Part shown: piece after piece, positions 52,749 through 62,628 of the stretch
How the letters are laid out: each line of letters opens with the position of its first letter
Position numbering within the stretch: position 1 is the first letter of the stretch
Assembly (NCBI GenBank): GCA_016787575.1
Contig: JAEUUO010000022.1
Location: 1-64,000, forward strand
Reading direction: 5' to 3'
Source: Saprospiraceae bacterium
Lineage (GTDB): Bacteria > Bacteroidota > Bacteroidia > Chitinophagales > Saprospiraceae
DNA length: 64,000 bases
The notes under the pieces: generated by a model
What the model was told of the DNA's origin: nothing
The model's database searches: none
What the model saw: only the letters and a program-made list of their open reading frames with translations
Program-made: the position numbers and the translations under genes

Positions 52749-55070
52749 ATGAAGTGTAATATATTTTTTTTATTGAGTTTTTGTTTTTTAAAAATTGAAG
52801 CGCAAAAACTTCCAGCTGAAATGGCGTTTAGCACAGACGGTAAGAGATTGATATCTGGTAATCAATCAGTAGATGGATTGTACAATCCATCTAAAATCAG
52901 GAGGATTGATTTAAAATTTGACCAAGCGGACTATTGGGCATTGCTTACAGCCAATTATCAGTCAAAAACCGATATACCAGCTACCTTAAGCATGGATGGT
53001 AAAATTTATCCCAATGTAGGCGTTCGATTTAAAGGACAAACATCCTACCAACGGGTTACCGGTCAAAAAAAGTCGTTTAATATAACAATGGATTATGTTG
53101 ATCCCGATCAAGACTTGAAAGGATACCAAACTTTAAATCTTAATAATTCTTTTGAAGACAATAGTTTTATGCGAGAAGTTTTCTACGAAAACATCACTCG
53201 CCCTTTTTCAACATCTTTGAAAGCAAATTACCTTCATTTGTATATCAATGATCAGGATTGGGGGATTTATCCCAATGTGCAAGCCTTAGATGGCAATTAC
53301 GTAAAAGAATGGTTTTTAAGCAATGATGGATCCAGATGGCGCTGCGAACGCATAAGCGGTGGAGGTGGAGCAGGTGGCTTTGGTGCCGGAACATCTACAC
53401 TTAATTATTTGGGTGATGACACAAGCGCCTATAAACCAAATTATACTTTGAAACACACAACTGTAGAGAATCCATGGTCTGATTTGCTCCGCGTTACTAA
53501 AATATTAAATACGGTTTCACTCAATCAATTGGAAGATAGCTTGAAAAAAGTTTTAGACATCGACAGAGCACTTTGGTTTATTGCCAAAGAAATTATGTTT
53601 GGAGATGATGATAGTTATGTAAATAAAGGAGGCATGGATTATTATGCTATTTATCAGAAAGATGTAGAGCGTTTGATTCCTTTGGAATATGACGCTAACT
53701 CTGTTATGTCCGGTCAAACTGCCAATTGGTCAATCTTTCTAAAAGAAACAGATACAAAATTTCCATTGTGTAATAGATTATTTGCGGTGCCTTCATTAAG
53801 ACAGCGTTATTTGGCTCATTTTAAAACCATGTTTAATCAATGTTTAGACACGGTCAATTTTATCTCCCAACTAAACATACAATATAATTTTATAGACAGT
53901 CTGGTTTCTGCCGATCCAAAAAAACTAATGACTTATCAAGCATTTCAATCTGAGAAAAACAAATTGATAAGCTGGATGCGAAACAGAAGAACCACCATTA
54001 TGGCAAATGCTGAATTTAAACAAATAGGAAGCACCATCGAAGCGGTAGAATATTCAACAAATAATGTTAAAAATCAAAAACCAAACGAAACTGAATCGGT
54101 TCAAGTTACTGCAAAAGTCACCAATACTACTAATGGGGTTAAACGTGTAAATTTGTACTACGCTCCAGGATTTGATGGTTACTTCAATGTCACTCAAATG
54201 TACGATGATGGATTGCATCAAGATGAAGCTGTCGGTGATGGAATCTATGGGGGCACAATTCCTCCACACGGCAATGGACTTTTTGTGAGATATTATGTTG
54301 AAGCAATTTCCAACAATTCCCAAGGCACTTGCTCTTACATGCCTGAAGGCGCAGAACACGATGTCTATGTTTATCAGGTAAATCTTATTCAATCAAATAC
54401 AAATCAAATTGTCATAAATGAAATCATGGCCGCAAATACGAAAACCGTGACGGATCAAGATGGTGAATTTGATGATTGGATTGAATTGTACAATAAATCA
54501 ACTGAATCCGTAGACTTAAGTAATTGGATACTAACTGACAACGCTACCAATCTTGATAAATATAGATTTCCATCCGGTACTAGCATTCCTCCAAATTCCT
54601 ACCTAATAATTTGGGCTGACGAAGATGGTAAACAAACAGGATTGCATGCCAACTTTAAACTATCTGCTTCCGGAGAAGAGCTGTTTCTTTTAGATTCCAA
54701 TGCTACACAAGTTGATAAATTAGTTTATTATGAACAAATACAGGATATGGCTTACGCAAGAAGTCCAAACGGAACTGGGAGTTTTACAATTCAGGAAGCC
54801 ACCTATAATAAAAACAATGATCTTGTGTCCTTTAACAATGATAAGGGTTTATTTGAATTTAAATTATATCCAAATCCAGCATCCCAATTTATAATTGCTG
54901 AATCAAATGACAACAAAACGCATTCACTAAAATTGTACAATGCAATTGGACTTTTAATAAAAGAGCAAATCATGGATCAATCTATAAAAATTGATTTAAC
55001 AAATTTTCCAGCAGGCGTTTATTTTTTACGCTCAGAAAAGCAAATTCAAAAATTCATTTTACAGAATTAA
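52749..55070 (+). CDS. Secreted CotH-type kinase with lamin-tail and T9SS domains
   Basis: CotH proteins are atypical protein kinases, known from Bacillus spore coats. Domains: signal peptide (ending IEAQ); CotH domain at about 40-420 with VRFKGQTSY, NLNNSFEDNSFMREVFYEN, LYINDQDWGIY, LWFIAKEIMFGDDDSY and LEYDANSVMSG; a beta-rich region with Ig-like character (about 430-540); a lamin-tail domain at about 552-660 (INEIMAANT, DDWIELYN, SNWILTDN); and a T9SS type A sorting domain at about 700-773 (YPNPASQF, GVYFLR, KFILQN). The protein is therefore expected at the surface or in the medium. It starts 9 bp after the DUF4956 gene. Substrate is unknown; neighbouring secreted repeat proteins are candidates. 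Confidence 0.9.
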   Translation: MKCNIFFLLSFCFLKIEAQKLPAEMAFSTDGKRLISGNQSVDGLYNPSKIRRIDLKFDQADYWALLTANYQSKTDIPATLSMDGKIYPNVGVRFKGQTSYQRVTGQKKSFNITMDYVDPDQDLKGYQTLNLNNSFEDNSFMREVFYENITRPFSTSLKANYLHLYINDQDWGIYPNVQALDGNYVKEWFLSNDGSRWRCERISGGGGAGGFGAGTSTLNYLGDDTSAYKPNYTLKHTTVENPWSDLLRVTKILNTVSLNQLEDSLKKVLDIDRALWFIAKEIMFGDDDSYVNKGGMDYYAIYQKDVERLIPLEYDANSVMSGQTANWSIFLKETDTKFPLCNRLFAVPSLRQRYLAHFKTMFNQCLDTVNFISQLNIQYNFIDSLVSADPKKLMTYQAFQSEKNKLISWMRNRRTTIMANAEFKQIGSTIEAVEYSTNNVKNQKPNETESVQVTAKVTNTTNGVKRVNLYYAPGFDGYFNVTQMYDDGLHQDEAVGDGIYGGTIPPHGNGLFVRYYVEAISNNSQGTCSYMPEGAEHDVYVYQVNLIQSNTNQIVINEIMAANTKTVTDQDGEFDDWIELYNKSTESVDLSNWILTDNATNLDKYRFPSGTSIPPNSYLIIWADEDGKQTGLHANFKLSASGEELFLLDSNATQVDKLVYYEQIQDMAYARSPNGTGSFTIQEATYNKNNDLVSFNNDKGLFEFKLYPNPASQFIIAESNDNKTHSLKLYNAIGLLIKEQIMDQSIKIDLTNFPAGVYFLRSEKQIQKFILQN

Positions 55071-55082
55071 CAAACAATCCTT

Positions 55083-56078
55083 TTGCAAAGAGTCAATTAT
55101 ATCTATGTTATAGCCCTTATTGGCATAGTGCTATTAATGCCACTACTTAAAAATAGACTGCAAACAAATAATGAGTTTTTTGGCTTAGCTGAAAATCAAA
55201 TACGCACTATTAATTTGGATTATCCGATTGAAGTAATTAAACTTTATAAAACACTAGGGGAATCTGTATTATTAGGTGACACCCTTCTAATGTATAGTCG
55301 ACTTGACCAGGAACGTCTTAAACAAAATCTGGAGTACGACAAATTGGAATTAGAGAAAAGAAACCAGGTTAGCCTTGAAATAAATCACAGCGAATTGAGC
55401 CTGTTGCAAAATAAATTAAATGCAACAAAAGAATTTTATCAAACAAAACGTATTGAATTAGAGCATGAAAAAGAATTGCAATTAAAACTACTACAAAGTG
55501 TTAGCAGCGACAAGAATTTAAATGAATTTCACAACAAATACGAACTATTAAAAGAATCATTAAACCAAAAAGAAAAAATCGAAAATTCAGAAACTAATCT
55601 CCGTATAAAAAACTTAATCAGTGAGATGAAAGTCAGTGAATCTGCAAATAAAATTAAAATATTAAAATTACAAAATGAAATCCTTGCTCTTGATAAAATG
55701 CTATTAAATGCAGTTTTGCTAGCTCCTGAATCAGGCATAATAGGCCAACTAGACTTTAATGTCGGCGATAAAATTCAATCCTACAACAGCATCTTAAAAA
55801 TATACGGAACACATCCCTACATTGTTACCAGCTACATTGGCGATCGCCAGTTAAGTACTATTGCAGAAGGGGATTCGCTGATTATTAGTTCACTTAGCAA
55901 CCCTACTTACAGTGTACCCGGAAAAGTCTCCAATATGGGCACACGGATCAGCCCACTTCCGGAACGGTTAAAGAAAATTCCTGAATTAAGAGCTTGGGGT
56001 CGGGAAATACAAATTAAAATTCCTCCTGAAAATGTATTTATGCAAGGGGAAAAAGTAAAAATACAATTACTTAAATAG
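55083..56078 (+). CDS. HlyD-like periplasmic adaptor (membrane fusion) protein
   Basis: A 331-residue protein with one N-terminal membrane anchor (about 5-20), a split lipoyl-like domain (IKLYKTLGESVLLGDTL and APESGIIGQLDFNVGDKIQ), a long helical hairpin between them (about 70-205, strongly charged and coiled-coil-like), and a C-terminal beta-barrel with GEKVKIQLL. This is the HlyD/MFP layout that links an inner-membrane pump to a TolC-like channel. The start is TTG at 55083, 12 bp after the CotH stop. No ABC, RND or MFS pump gene is adjacent; the DUF4956 protein is the only inner-membrane protein in the cluster. Confidence 0.85.
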   Translation: MQRVNYIYVIALIGIVLLMPLLKNRLQTNNEFFGLAENQIRTINLDYPIEVIKLYKTLGESVLLGDTLLMYSRLDQERLKQNLEYDKLELEKRNQVSLEINHSELSLLQNKLNATKEFYQTKRIELEHEKELQLKLLQSVSSDKNLNEFHNKYELLKESLNQKEKIENSETNLRIKNLISEMKVSESANKIKILKLQNEILALDKMLLNAVLLAPESGIIGQLDFNVGDKIQSYNSILKIYGTHPYIVTSYIGDRQLSTIAEGDSLIISSLSNPTYSVPGKVSNMGTRISPLPERLKKIPELRAWGREIQIKIPPENVFMQGEKVKIQLLK

Positions 56079-56083
56079 TTTAT

Positions 56084-57316
56084 ATGCCAGTACCTGCTTA
56101 TAAACCTTGGCTTTGGAGTATCGTATTTATTCTGAATTTTAAAGCTCACTCACAGAATCCGTATTTAGCTTATTTAAATCAATCAACGGGAAATTCTACC
56201 TTGACTTATGATAGCATCATTAATTACTATAGCACTGAAAGGTTACACCAACCTATTATTCCAAGATTAAGTTTGCGAACAGAAACCGATGAATTTAAAT
56301 TAAACCAACAGGAATACAGCATACGTGCACAGACAGGAAGTTTTAGTCACAACAAATTCCAAAATAAGATAAATAAACTGAATAAAGAAGAATGGCAGAT
56401 CCGTAAAAGAAAACAAATTGCTGAACAGCTTTACGAAAAATACAATAACATTGTTAAGCTGGTTGGCTTATCCCTAAAAATCAAAGCACAGAAGGATTTC
56501 ACTTCAAGCATTGTCAAACAACTTGAATTGTTGAATTTAAAGTCTGGAACTGGCTCTAATGTCAATTTTGAAAAACATTTAGACATCAATCTTAAACTAC
56601 TAAATGCAAAAAGTGATCTTGAGGATTTAACAATTAAATTAAATACCGTACAAGATGAAATAAAAATAAATCAAGACATAGATTCTCAATTCGTACAATT
56701 TATTTCAAATGAGCAAATAGTTGCCATTTCAAATGAAGCCTATGATCCAAAATCACAAACATATCATGCGCTGCTTGAAAACAATCTTTCTAAACAACAG
56801 TTTGAATTCAAACAAGACATTAAGGATGCAAATAAGCCATTGGATTATATTCAGATTCATTATCATGACGACCCAATTGATTTAGTTAACCAGAAATTAA
56901 CCCTTGGCGCTGGCTTTCGAATACCAATGATGAATAGCAACAAGAAAATAAAAGATGAATATGAATTAAAGCGGTTGAACTTAAACATGGATTATTTTGA
57001 AGAAAATGAAAAGGCAATAAGGGAGCTTGCAGATTTAAAATATCAGATGAAGCGAAAGCAAACATTATTTAGTAATTTAGAAGCAAACCGTCAATTCATC
57101 TTACAAAAATTCAATCCAGAAACTTGGGCATTGCAGGAATTGGCAGATCCTGTTTTTATAGCTGAAATTCGATTTCAGTTGTCCAAAATAAATTGCGATT
57201 TGGCAACTACAAGGGCTGATATTCTAAATCTTTATGTACATTATTTATTTTCTAGCGGACGTCTATTTCAAAAGCCTGAACTTTATTACCTTGAATATCC
57301 TTTCACAGAATTTTAA
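56084..57316 (+). CDS. Divergent TolC-like outer-membrane protein
   Basis: A 410-residue protein with a signal peptide (VFILNFKAHSQ). It is made largely of long amphipathic helices in two similar halves (about 95-225 and 290-400), separated by short beta-type stretches (LTLGAGFRIPMMN). This matches the TolC/OEP layout, and position after a HlyD-like gene supports the call. Sequence similarity to classical TolC is weak by eye, and beta-barrel strands are shorter than usual. It starts 5 bp after the adaptor stop. Function as the outer half of a tripartite exporter is inferred. Confidence 0.7.
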   Translation: MPVPAYKPWLWSIVFILNFKAHSQNPYLAYLNQSTGNSTLTYDSIINYYSTERLHQPIIPRLSLRTETDEFKLNQQEYSIRAQTGSFSHNKFQNKINKLNKEEWQIRKRKQIAEQLYEKYNNIVKLVGLSLKIKAQKDFTSSIVKQLELLNLKSGTGSNVNFEKHLDINLKLLNAKSDLEDLTIKLNTVQDEIKINQDIDSQFVQFISNEQIVAISNEAYDPKSQTYHALLENNLSKQQFEFKQDIKDANKPLDYIQIHYHDDPIDLVNQKLTLGAGFRIPMMNSNKKIKDEYELKRLNLNMDYFEENEKAIRELADLKYQMKRKQTLFSNLEANRQFILQKFNPETWALQELADPVFIAEIRFQLSKINCDLATTRADILNLYVHYLFSSGRLFQKPELYYLEYPFTEF

Positions 57317-57349
57317 TCTTAAATTAAAGTCGCCATTGTCATAAAACCT

Positions 57350-60226
57350 ATGAAAAGAATACCGATTATAAGCTTAATAATTCTTTGGTGCCAATGGGTA
57401 AATAGTCAAACCATTGAATTTAAAGGCCAACTCTTAGATGAAAACGGAAGACCCGTTATAAATATTCCAATTCAAATTAGCTCAGAGAATGGGTCGAATC
57501 GATTTAGAGTTGAATCCGACACTTTAGGGATTTTTAATATATCTAATTTAATTCCGGGAACTTATTATATTAAAGCACGCCAACTTGGATATGAGTCTTT
57601 AAATGAGTCTGTATCAATAGACAGCAACTTCAATATTGTTAAACAGTTTTTTTTAATTACCAAGAGAGAGCAGTTGCAAGAAGTAACTGTTAAAGATAAA
57701 AAAAATATTGCAAAAGTCAAAAGCGACACTTTACAGTTTGATGCTAATTCATTTAAAACTATGGGAGATGCATCCGCAGAACAATTGGTTGACAAAGTTC
57801 CCACAATAACAAAAGAAAATGGTGTATTTAAAGCTCAGGGAGAAGATCTTAAGCAAGTACTTGTGGATGGCAAACCTTTTTTTGGAACTGATCCTAATTT
57901 AGCATTGAAAAATTTACCAGCAGATTTAATTGATAAAGTTCAAATATTTGATCAATTAAGTGAGCAAAGTCAATTTACCGGAGTTAATGACGGCAACACA
58001 TTAAAGACCATAAATATAGTAACCAAATATGGATTGAATAATGGCCAGTTTGGAAAAGTTTATGCAGGCTATGGCATTCCAGATAAATATCAAATGGGTG
58101 CAAATTACAATCTATTTGATGGCAGCAGACGAGTCAGTTTAATAGGCATGTCTAATAATATCAATGTACAGAATTTTGCAATTGACGACATCCTAAGCGT
58201 AGTCGGAAATAGTGGTAATTCCAGAAATAGGGGCGGAGGTCCATCAAATTTCCAAAGGCCCACTGGCAACCGAGAAAACAGAGGCAACAATTCAGGCGGC
58301 CCCGGAGATTTTTTAGTGCCTCAATCCGGCGGAGTCTCTAAGTCTCATGCAATTGGAATAAATTTTACTGAAAATTATAAGCAAAAGCTGGAATTAAATT
58401 TTTCTTATTTTTATAATAAAAATACAAACCAAATTCAAAATGAATTAGATAGAGATTATCTGGAAGATGGAAAGCTCAATCAACAGTATTTTGAATCAGG
58501 TCAATCCAAACCAATTAATCAAAATCATAGATTAAATGCCCGAATTGAATATAAAATAGACAGTTTCAATTCTTTTGTTTTAAGACCCAGGCTAACTATC
58601 CAGTCTAATAATAGTTCATCTGCATTGACTTCCCAAACTTATATCAGAGACACATTAACCAATTCAAGTGATGCGATTCAAAACATTGATAACATTGGTT
58701 TAAATTTTAGCAATACATTGTTATTTAGGCATAAATTTTCAAAACAAGGAAGAAGTTTTTCAATTGAATCCGGACAATCACTTTCCCCTAAAAACGAAAA
58801 GTCAAATTTAAAAAGCATTACCGAGTACTTAAATAAAAGCAGGAATTTTATTGACACGATTAACCAACAATCCGAAAACAAAACAGGCAAATGGAGTCTT
58901 AATCACAATTTGGAATACACGGAACCAATTAATTTAAAACATTCTATTACTGTAAACTATAAGCATTTCTTTCAAAAAGAGGAAAATGATCTCGAAACCT
59001 TTGATATTCCACTTCTGGATGGAATTCCAAAGCAACTCAATTTAAAGCTATCAAATCATTTCATTTCAAAGACAGCCTATCATTCTCCTGGAATTGGTCA
59101 TCAATTCAACAAAGAACAAATTCTTAATTTTAATATTAGAGTAAATTATCAAATCAGCCATATAGATAACGAACAACTAGTGCCTGTTAACAATAATAAA
59201 AATGGCAATTACTACAATATTCTGCCATCTGCTTTTATGAGATACAATATAAATCGCAACAAGAACTTACAATTTAATTACAGGAGCTATGTTCAATTAC
59301 CCAGTGTTAGTCAATTGCAAAATGTGATCAACAACACAAATCCCATTCATTTAACGACCGGAAATCCAAATTTAAATCAGACCTCCAGTCATCATATAGT
59401 ATTTCGCTATTCTGCTACCCATAAGGATGCCAGTGTTTTATTTATTTCATTATCTGGTTCAATTACCAAAGATTATATTACAAATCATCTATTCATTCGC
59501 AGTAGGTCGCACCCAATTTTCAATGTTATTAATGTTCCAATTGGTAGCCAATTAAGTATTCCTGAAAATAATGGCAATTCATACCAAAGCAGATGTTTTA
59601 TTACCTACAGTTTGCCAATTCCCTACATCAAATGCAATTTTGCGGTTGATGGCTCTTATCAATTCACCAAAACTCCAGGATGGATCGATTCTTTAAAATA
59701 TACCTCCGATCAAAATAATATATCCTGCGGCATAAGTCTTTCGAGCAACATTGGCCCAAAACTGGATTTTGGCTTACAATTTAGACCCTCTTACAACTTC
59801 TATGCTTCTCAAAATACAGAAGACAACTATTTTTTCTACGATAATAAGATTAGAATAGCTTGGCAATTTTATAGAGATTTTATATTCAGAGGCGATTTTA
59901 ATTCCAAATCAAATCAATCTGTAATTAACAATCAAAATGAAACTGTAAATTTATTAAACCTCGCTTTTGGAATGAAACTATTTAAAAATAAGCGAGGTGA
60001 AATATCATTGGGTGTAAATGATTTATTTAATCAAAATGAAAACATCCAACAGATTGTAACAGATTCTTATATAGAAGATTCAAGAAGCAATAGCATTAAA
60101 AGATTTTTATTATTTTCATTTACTTACAATATAAAAAACTACAATACGGGTAAAGCGCCAGGCATACCACTAAATCCTGATCGCGACCGCGAAAGAATGG
60201 GCAGATGGGATGACCGCAGGTTTTAA
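57350..60226 (+). CDS. TonB-receptor-like outer-membrane beta-barrel with CarboxypepD-like domain
   Basis: A 958-residue outer-membrane protein. After the signal peptide, a carboxypeptidase regulatory-like domain (about 22-105; GQLLDENGRPVINIPIQIS, GYESL) precedes a plug-like domain (about 115-225; SAEQLVDKVPTITKENG, VLVDGKPFFGTDP). A long barrel of the OMP_b-brl_3 type ends with NDLFNQN and SFTYNIK strands. A Gly/Asn/Arg-rich loop (about 280-320) and a charged tail (PDRDRERMGRWDDRRF) are notable. A TonB box is not clear. Last gene of the DUF4956-CotH-HlyD-TolC cluster, 33 bp after the TolC-like gene; such proteins in Bacteroidota may act in secretion or assembly and not only in uptake. Confidence 0.87.
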   Translation: MKRIPIISLIILWCQWVNSQTIEFKGQLLDENGRPVINIPIQISSENGSNRFRVESDTLGIFNISNLIPGTYYIKARQLGYESLNESVSIDSNFNIVKQFFLITKREQLQEVTVKDKKNIAKVKSDTLQFDANSFKTMGDASAEQLVDKVPTITKENGVFKAQGEDLKQVLVDGKPFFGTDPNLALKNLPADLIDKVQIFDQLSEQSQFTGVNDGNTLKTINIVTKYGLNNGQFGKVYAGYGIPDKYQMGANYNLFDGSRRVSLIGMSNNINVQNFAIDDILSVVGNSGNSRNRGGGPSNFQRPTGNRENRGNNSGGPGDFLVPQSGGVSKSHAIGINFTENYKQKLELNFSYFYNKNTNQIQNELDRDYLEDGKLNQQYFESGQSKPINQNHRLNARIEYKIDSFNSFVLRPRLTIQSNNSSSALTSQTYIRDTLTNSSDAIQNIDNIGLNFSNTLLFRHKFSKQGRSFSIESGQSLSPKNEKSNLKSITEYLNKSRNFIDTINQQSENKTGKWSLNHNLEYTEPINLKHSITVNYKHFFQKEENDLETFDIPLLDGIPKQLNLKLSNHFISKTAYHSPGIGHQFNKEQILNFNIRVNYQISHIDNEQLVPVNNNKNGNYYNILPSAFMRYNINRNKNLQFNYRSYVQLPSVSQLQNVINNTNPIHLTTGNPNLNQTSSHHIVFRYSATHKDASVLFISLSGSITKDYITNHLFIRSRSHPIFNVINVPIGSQLSIPENNGNSYQSRCFITYSLPIPYIKCNFAVDGSYQFTKTPGWIDSLKYTSDQNNISCGISLSSNIGPKLDFGLQFRPSYNFYASQNTEDNYFFYDNKIRIAWQFYRDFIFRGDFNSKSNQSVINNQNETVNLLNLAFGMKLFKNKRGEISLGVNDLFNQNENIQQIVTDSYIEDSRSNSIKRFLLFSFTYNIKNYNTGKAPGIPLNPDRDRERMGRWDDRRF

Positions 60227-60921
60227 ATTAGTTGTGTTAATCTTGGATAGAGCATGGACAAACCAACACTGGCAATTTCCGGAATAATTTCTAAATTTTG
60301 TTGTCGCGAGATCTCAAAATTCAAACTTGGTTTTGGATCAATATAATAAATTGGCGTATACTTTTTTGCAAATGAAATCAAACCAGCAGCAGGGTAGACT
60401 TGCAATGATGTGCCCACAACAATTACAAGCTCTGCTTCTGAGACTTTTTGTGCAGCCAAGGAAATTAATGGGACCTCTTCACCAAACCAAACGATATAAG
60501 GGCGCAATTGAGAAGCTTTTTCGCAAAGGTCTCCAGGTAAAATGTCTTTTGTACAAGTGTATATTAATGTAGGATCAATCGTGCTCTGAGATTTTAATAG
60601 TTCGCCATGCAGATGAATAATTTGTTTATTTCCAGCACGTTCGTGTAAATCATCTACATTTTGGGTTACAATACACACGTCAAAGAAATTCTCGAAATCC
60701 TTTAGAATAAAATGCGCTTTATTAGGATTGCATTGTAAAAGTTGCCTCCTTCTTTGGTTATAAAAATCAAGGACTAAGCCCGGATTATTATTCCAACCGG
60801 AAATGCTGGCTACATCCATAACATCAAAACCTTCCCATAATCCACCGGCATCCCGAAATGTTTTAATACCACTTTCAGCACTGATTCCTGCACCACTTAA
60901 TACTACCAATTTAGGATTCAT
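60223..60921 (-). CDS. cobB: Sirtuin, NAD-dependent protein deacylase (CobB, class III type)
   Basis: Removes acyl groups, likely succinyl as well as acetyl, from lysines using NAD. NAD-binding GAGISAESGIKTFR and TQNVDDLHERAG are present, and the catalytic His is in IIHLHGEL. Tyr54 and Arg57 in FYNQRRRQL are the class III acyl-pocket residues (E. coli CobB Tyr92/Arg95), pointing to desuccinylase activity. Only two Cys are visible where four zinc ligands are usual, so the zinc site may be reduced, as I recall in other Bacteroidota homologues. The start overlaps the upstream NAD(P)HX repair gene by 4 bp, linking two NAD-related functions. Confidence 0.93.
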   Translation of the reverse strand: MNPKLVVLSGAGISAESGIKTFRDAGGLWEGFDVMDVASISGWNNNPGLVLDFYNQRRRQLLQCNPNKAHFILKDFENFFDVCIVTQNVDDLHERAGNKQIIHLHGELLKSQSTIDPTLIYTCTKDILPGDLCEKASQLRPYIVWFGEEVPLISLAAQKVSEAELVIVVGTSLQVYPAAGLISFAKKYTPIYYIDPKPSLNFEISRQQNLEIIPEIASVGLSMLYPRLTQLI

Positions 60922-62399
60922 TCGTTAAGAAATTTAAATGCAGGTGACAAATTAGAAATTACATCCGTAGCAGTCATAACTTCCTGAGCCATTTTATCTA
61001 CACACAAATCGGCGCTCAGTCCATGCAGATAAACTCCCAACAAACATGCGTTTTTATATGAATAGGATTGGGATAAAAAAGAACATAAAATTCCAGACAG
61101 TACATCTCCCGATCCCGCTTTTGCCAATCCGGCATTTCCAGTGCTATTGAAATATACTTCATTTTCAGGTGTACAAATTGCAGTGTATTTGCCTTTAAGA
61201 ATAATGTAAACAGAATATTTTACTGCCATAGTACGTGCTTTTTCCAACCGCTCAAATCCGTTTTCAGATTTCCCAAACAATCGATCAAACTCACCAATAT
61301 GGGGTGTTAGTATTGAATTCACTGGAATTAATTCATGTAAATTGTTTTGAGCTATTATGTTTAATCCGTCTGCATCAATTACAAGATTGCTAATTTGCAT
61401 TTTTAATATTTTTTCCACGAGCATTTGGCTTTCCTTGGAATGGCCCATGCCAGGGCCTATTAAAACAGATTGATACTTTGAGAATGTAATTCCTAAAGGT
61501 TTCACATATTGAACTTCTGGCAATCTGGCAATTACTAAATTCCGATTTTCTTCAAGGGTGCTAACCGAAACCAGTCCTGCACCCGCACGCATAGCAGCTT
61601 CGGCACTCAATATGGTTGCACCACACATTTCAAAAGATCCACCAATCACTAAACAATGACCAAATTGATTCTTAAATGCAAATGGATTTCGTTTTTTATA
61701 AATATTTTTAACATCCTCTAACACAATGTAATTGCAATCTGTAAAATGACTCAATAGAAAATCTTGATCCAATCCAATGTCTCCTATGATTAATGTACCA
61801 CAATAAATTCCGGTATCTGCAATCAACTGACTTAGTTTTGGACATTGGAACGTAAACGTATAGTCTGCCCATATACAAGGCGAAGAAGACATTTGATCAA
61901 TAAACAAGCCAGAAGGTATGTCTATAGATATTTTTATCGCGTTGACACCATTGTATAGACTTAATACATGAATTAAATTATCTGAAACAGGCCGATTTAC
62001 TCCATATCCAAGCAATGCGTCAATCAATATTCCAGGCTTGTTATTAGAGAGAAATTGATCCAAAGATTGTATTGTTAGAAAATTATCAAAACCACTTTGC
62101 ATTAAGCGCTCCAAATTGATTTGGAAATCAGTAGAATCATTCAATGAAATATGACAACAAAATACATTTACAGTATATTTCAAATGAACTAGTTTTCGTG
62201 CAATGGCCAAGCCATCTCCTCCATTATTACCATTTCCACAAAAGATCAATACCGGCTTTGTTTGGTCAAATGTCGCTGCCATCCATTTTACAAAACAATC
62301 TGATGCTCGCTCCATTAAATCAATAGACTTTATAGGCTCGTTAAGAATCGTAAATTGATCCCAAGCCTTTAATTGACTTGAATTAAAAACAGGTAACAT
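60918..62399 (-). CDS. nnr: Bifunctional NAD(P)H-hydrate epimerase / ADP-dependent dehydratase
   Basis: Repairs hydrated NADH and NADPH. The N-terminal YjeF-N epimerase domain (about 1-215) shows FCGNGNNGGDGLAIAR; the C-terminal ribokinase-like dehydratase (about 225-493) shows ILTPHIGEFDRLFG and the catalytic AGSGDVLSGI. The 493 residues equal the fused NnrE/NnrD length. First gene of an operon with the sirtuin gene (4-bp overlap) and divergent from the PorP/SprF gene. Confidence 0.96.
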   Translation of the reverse strand: MLPVFNSSQLKAWDQFTILNEPIKSIDLMERASDCFVKWMAATFDQTKPVLIFCGNGNNGGDGLAIARKLVHLKYTVNVFCCHISLNDSTDFQINLERLMQSGFDNFLTIQSLDQFLSNNKPGILIDALLGYGVNRPVSDNLIHVLSLYNGVNAIKISIDIPSGLFIDQMSSSPCIWADYTFTFQCPKLSQLIADTGIYCGTLIIGDIGLDQDFLLSHFTDCNYIVLEDVKNIYKKRNPFAFKNQFGHCLVIGGSFEMCGATILSAEAAMRAGAGLVSVSTLEENRNLVIARLPEVQYVKPLGITFSKYQSVLIGPGMGHSKESQMLVEKILKMQISNLVIDADGLNIIAQNNLHELIPVNSILTPHIGEFDRLFGKSENGFERLEKARTMAVKYSVYIILKGKYTAICTPENEVYFNSTGNAGLAKAGSGDVLSGILCSFLSQSYSYKNACLLGVYLHGLSADLCVDKMAQEVMTATDVISNLSPAFKFLNE

Positions 62400-62512
62400 C
62401 GATTATTTGATTAAAATTATAAGTACTTTCAATTAGCTAAAAGCTTGAATTAACAAATATTAAGAAAAATTTTAATATAATATATAAAATAAATCAAAAT
62501 ATGTTTGAATAT

Positions 62513-62545
62513 TTGTCCTAAATCTCATAATATTGCTTGTCCTAA
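62513..62545. promoter_or_regulatory. 9-bp direct repeat in the nnr/PorP divergent spacer
   Basis: TTGTCCTAA occurs at 62513-62521 and again at 62537-62545, 24 bp apart, in a 229-bp AT-rich region between the divergent nnr and PorP/SprF genes. It could be a regulator binding pair; no -7 TAnnTTTG match was found nearby. Chance is possible in such AT-rich DNA. Confidence 0.3.
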
Positions 62546-62628
62546 TGGGATTAATCTCCATAACACTCCGTTTTTTTTTCAATATTCATTTACTCAAAAT
62601 TTATTAACTAATTAATATACAATTAATT

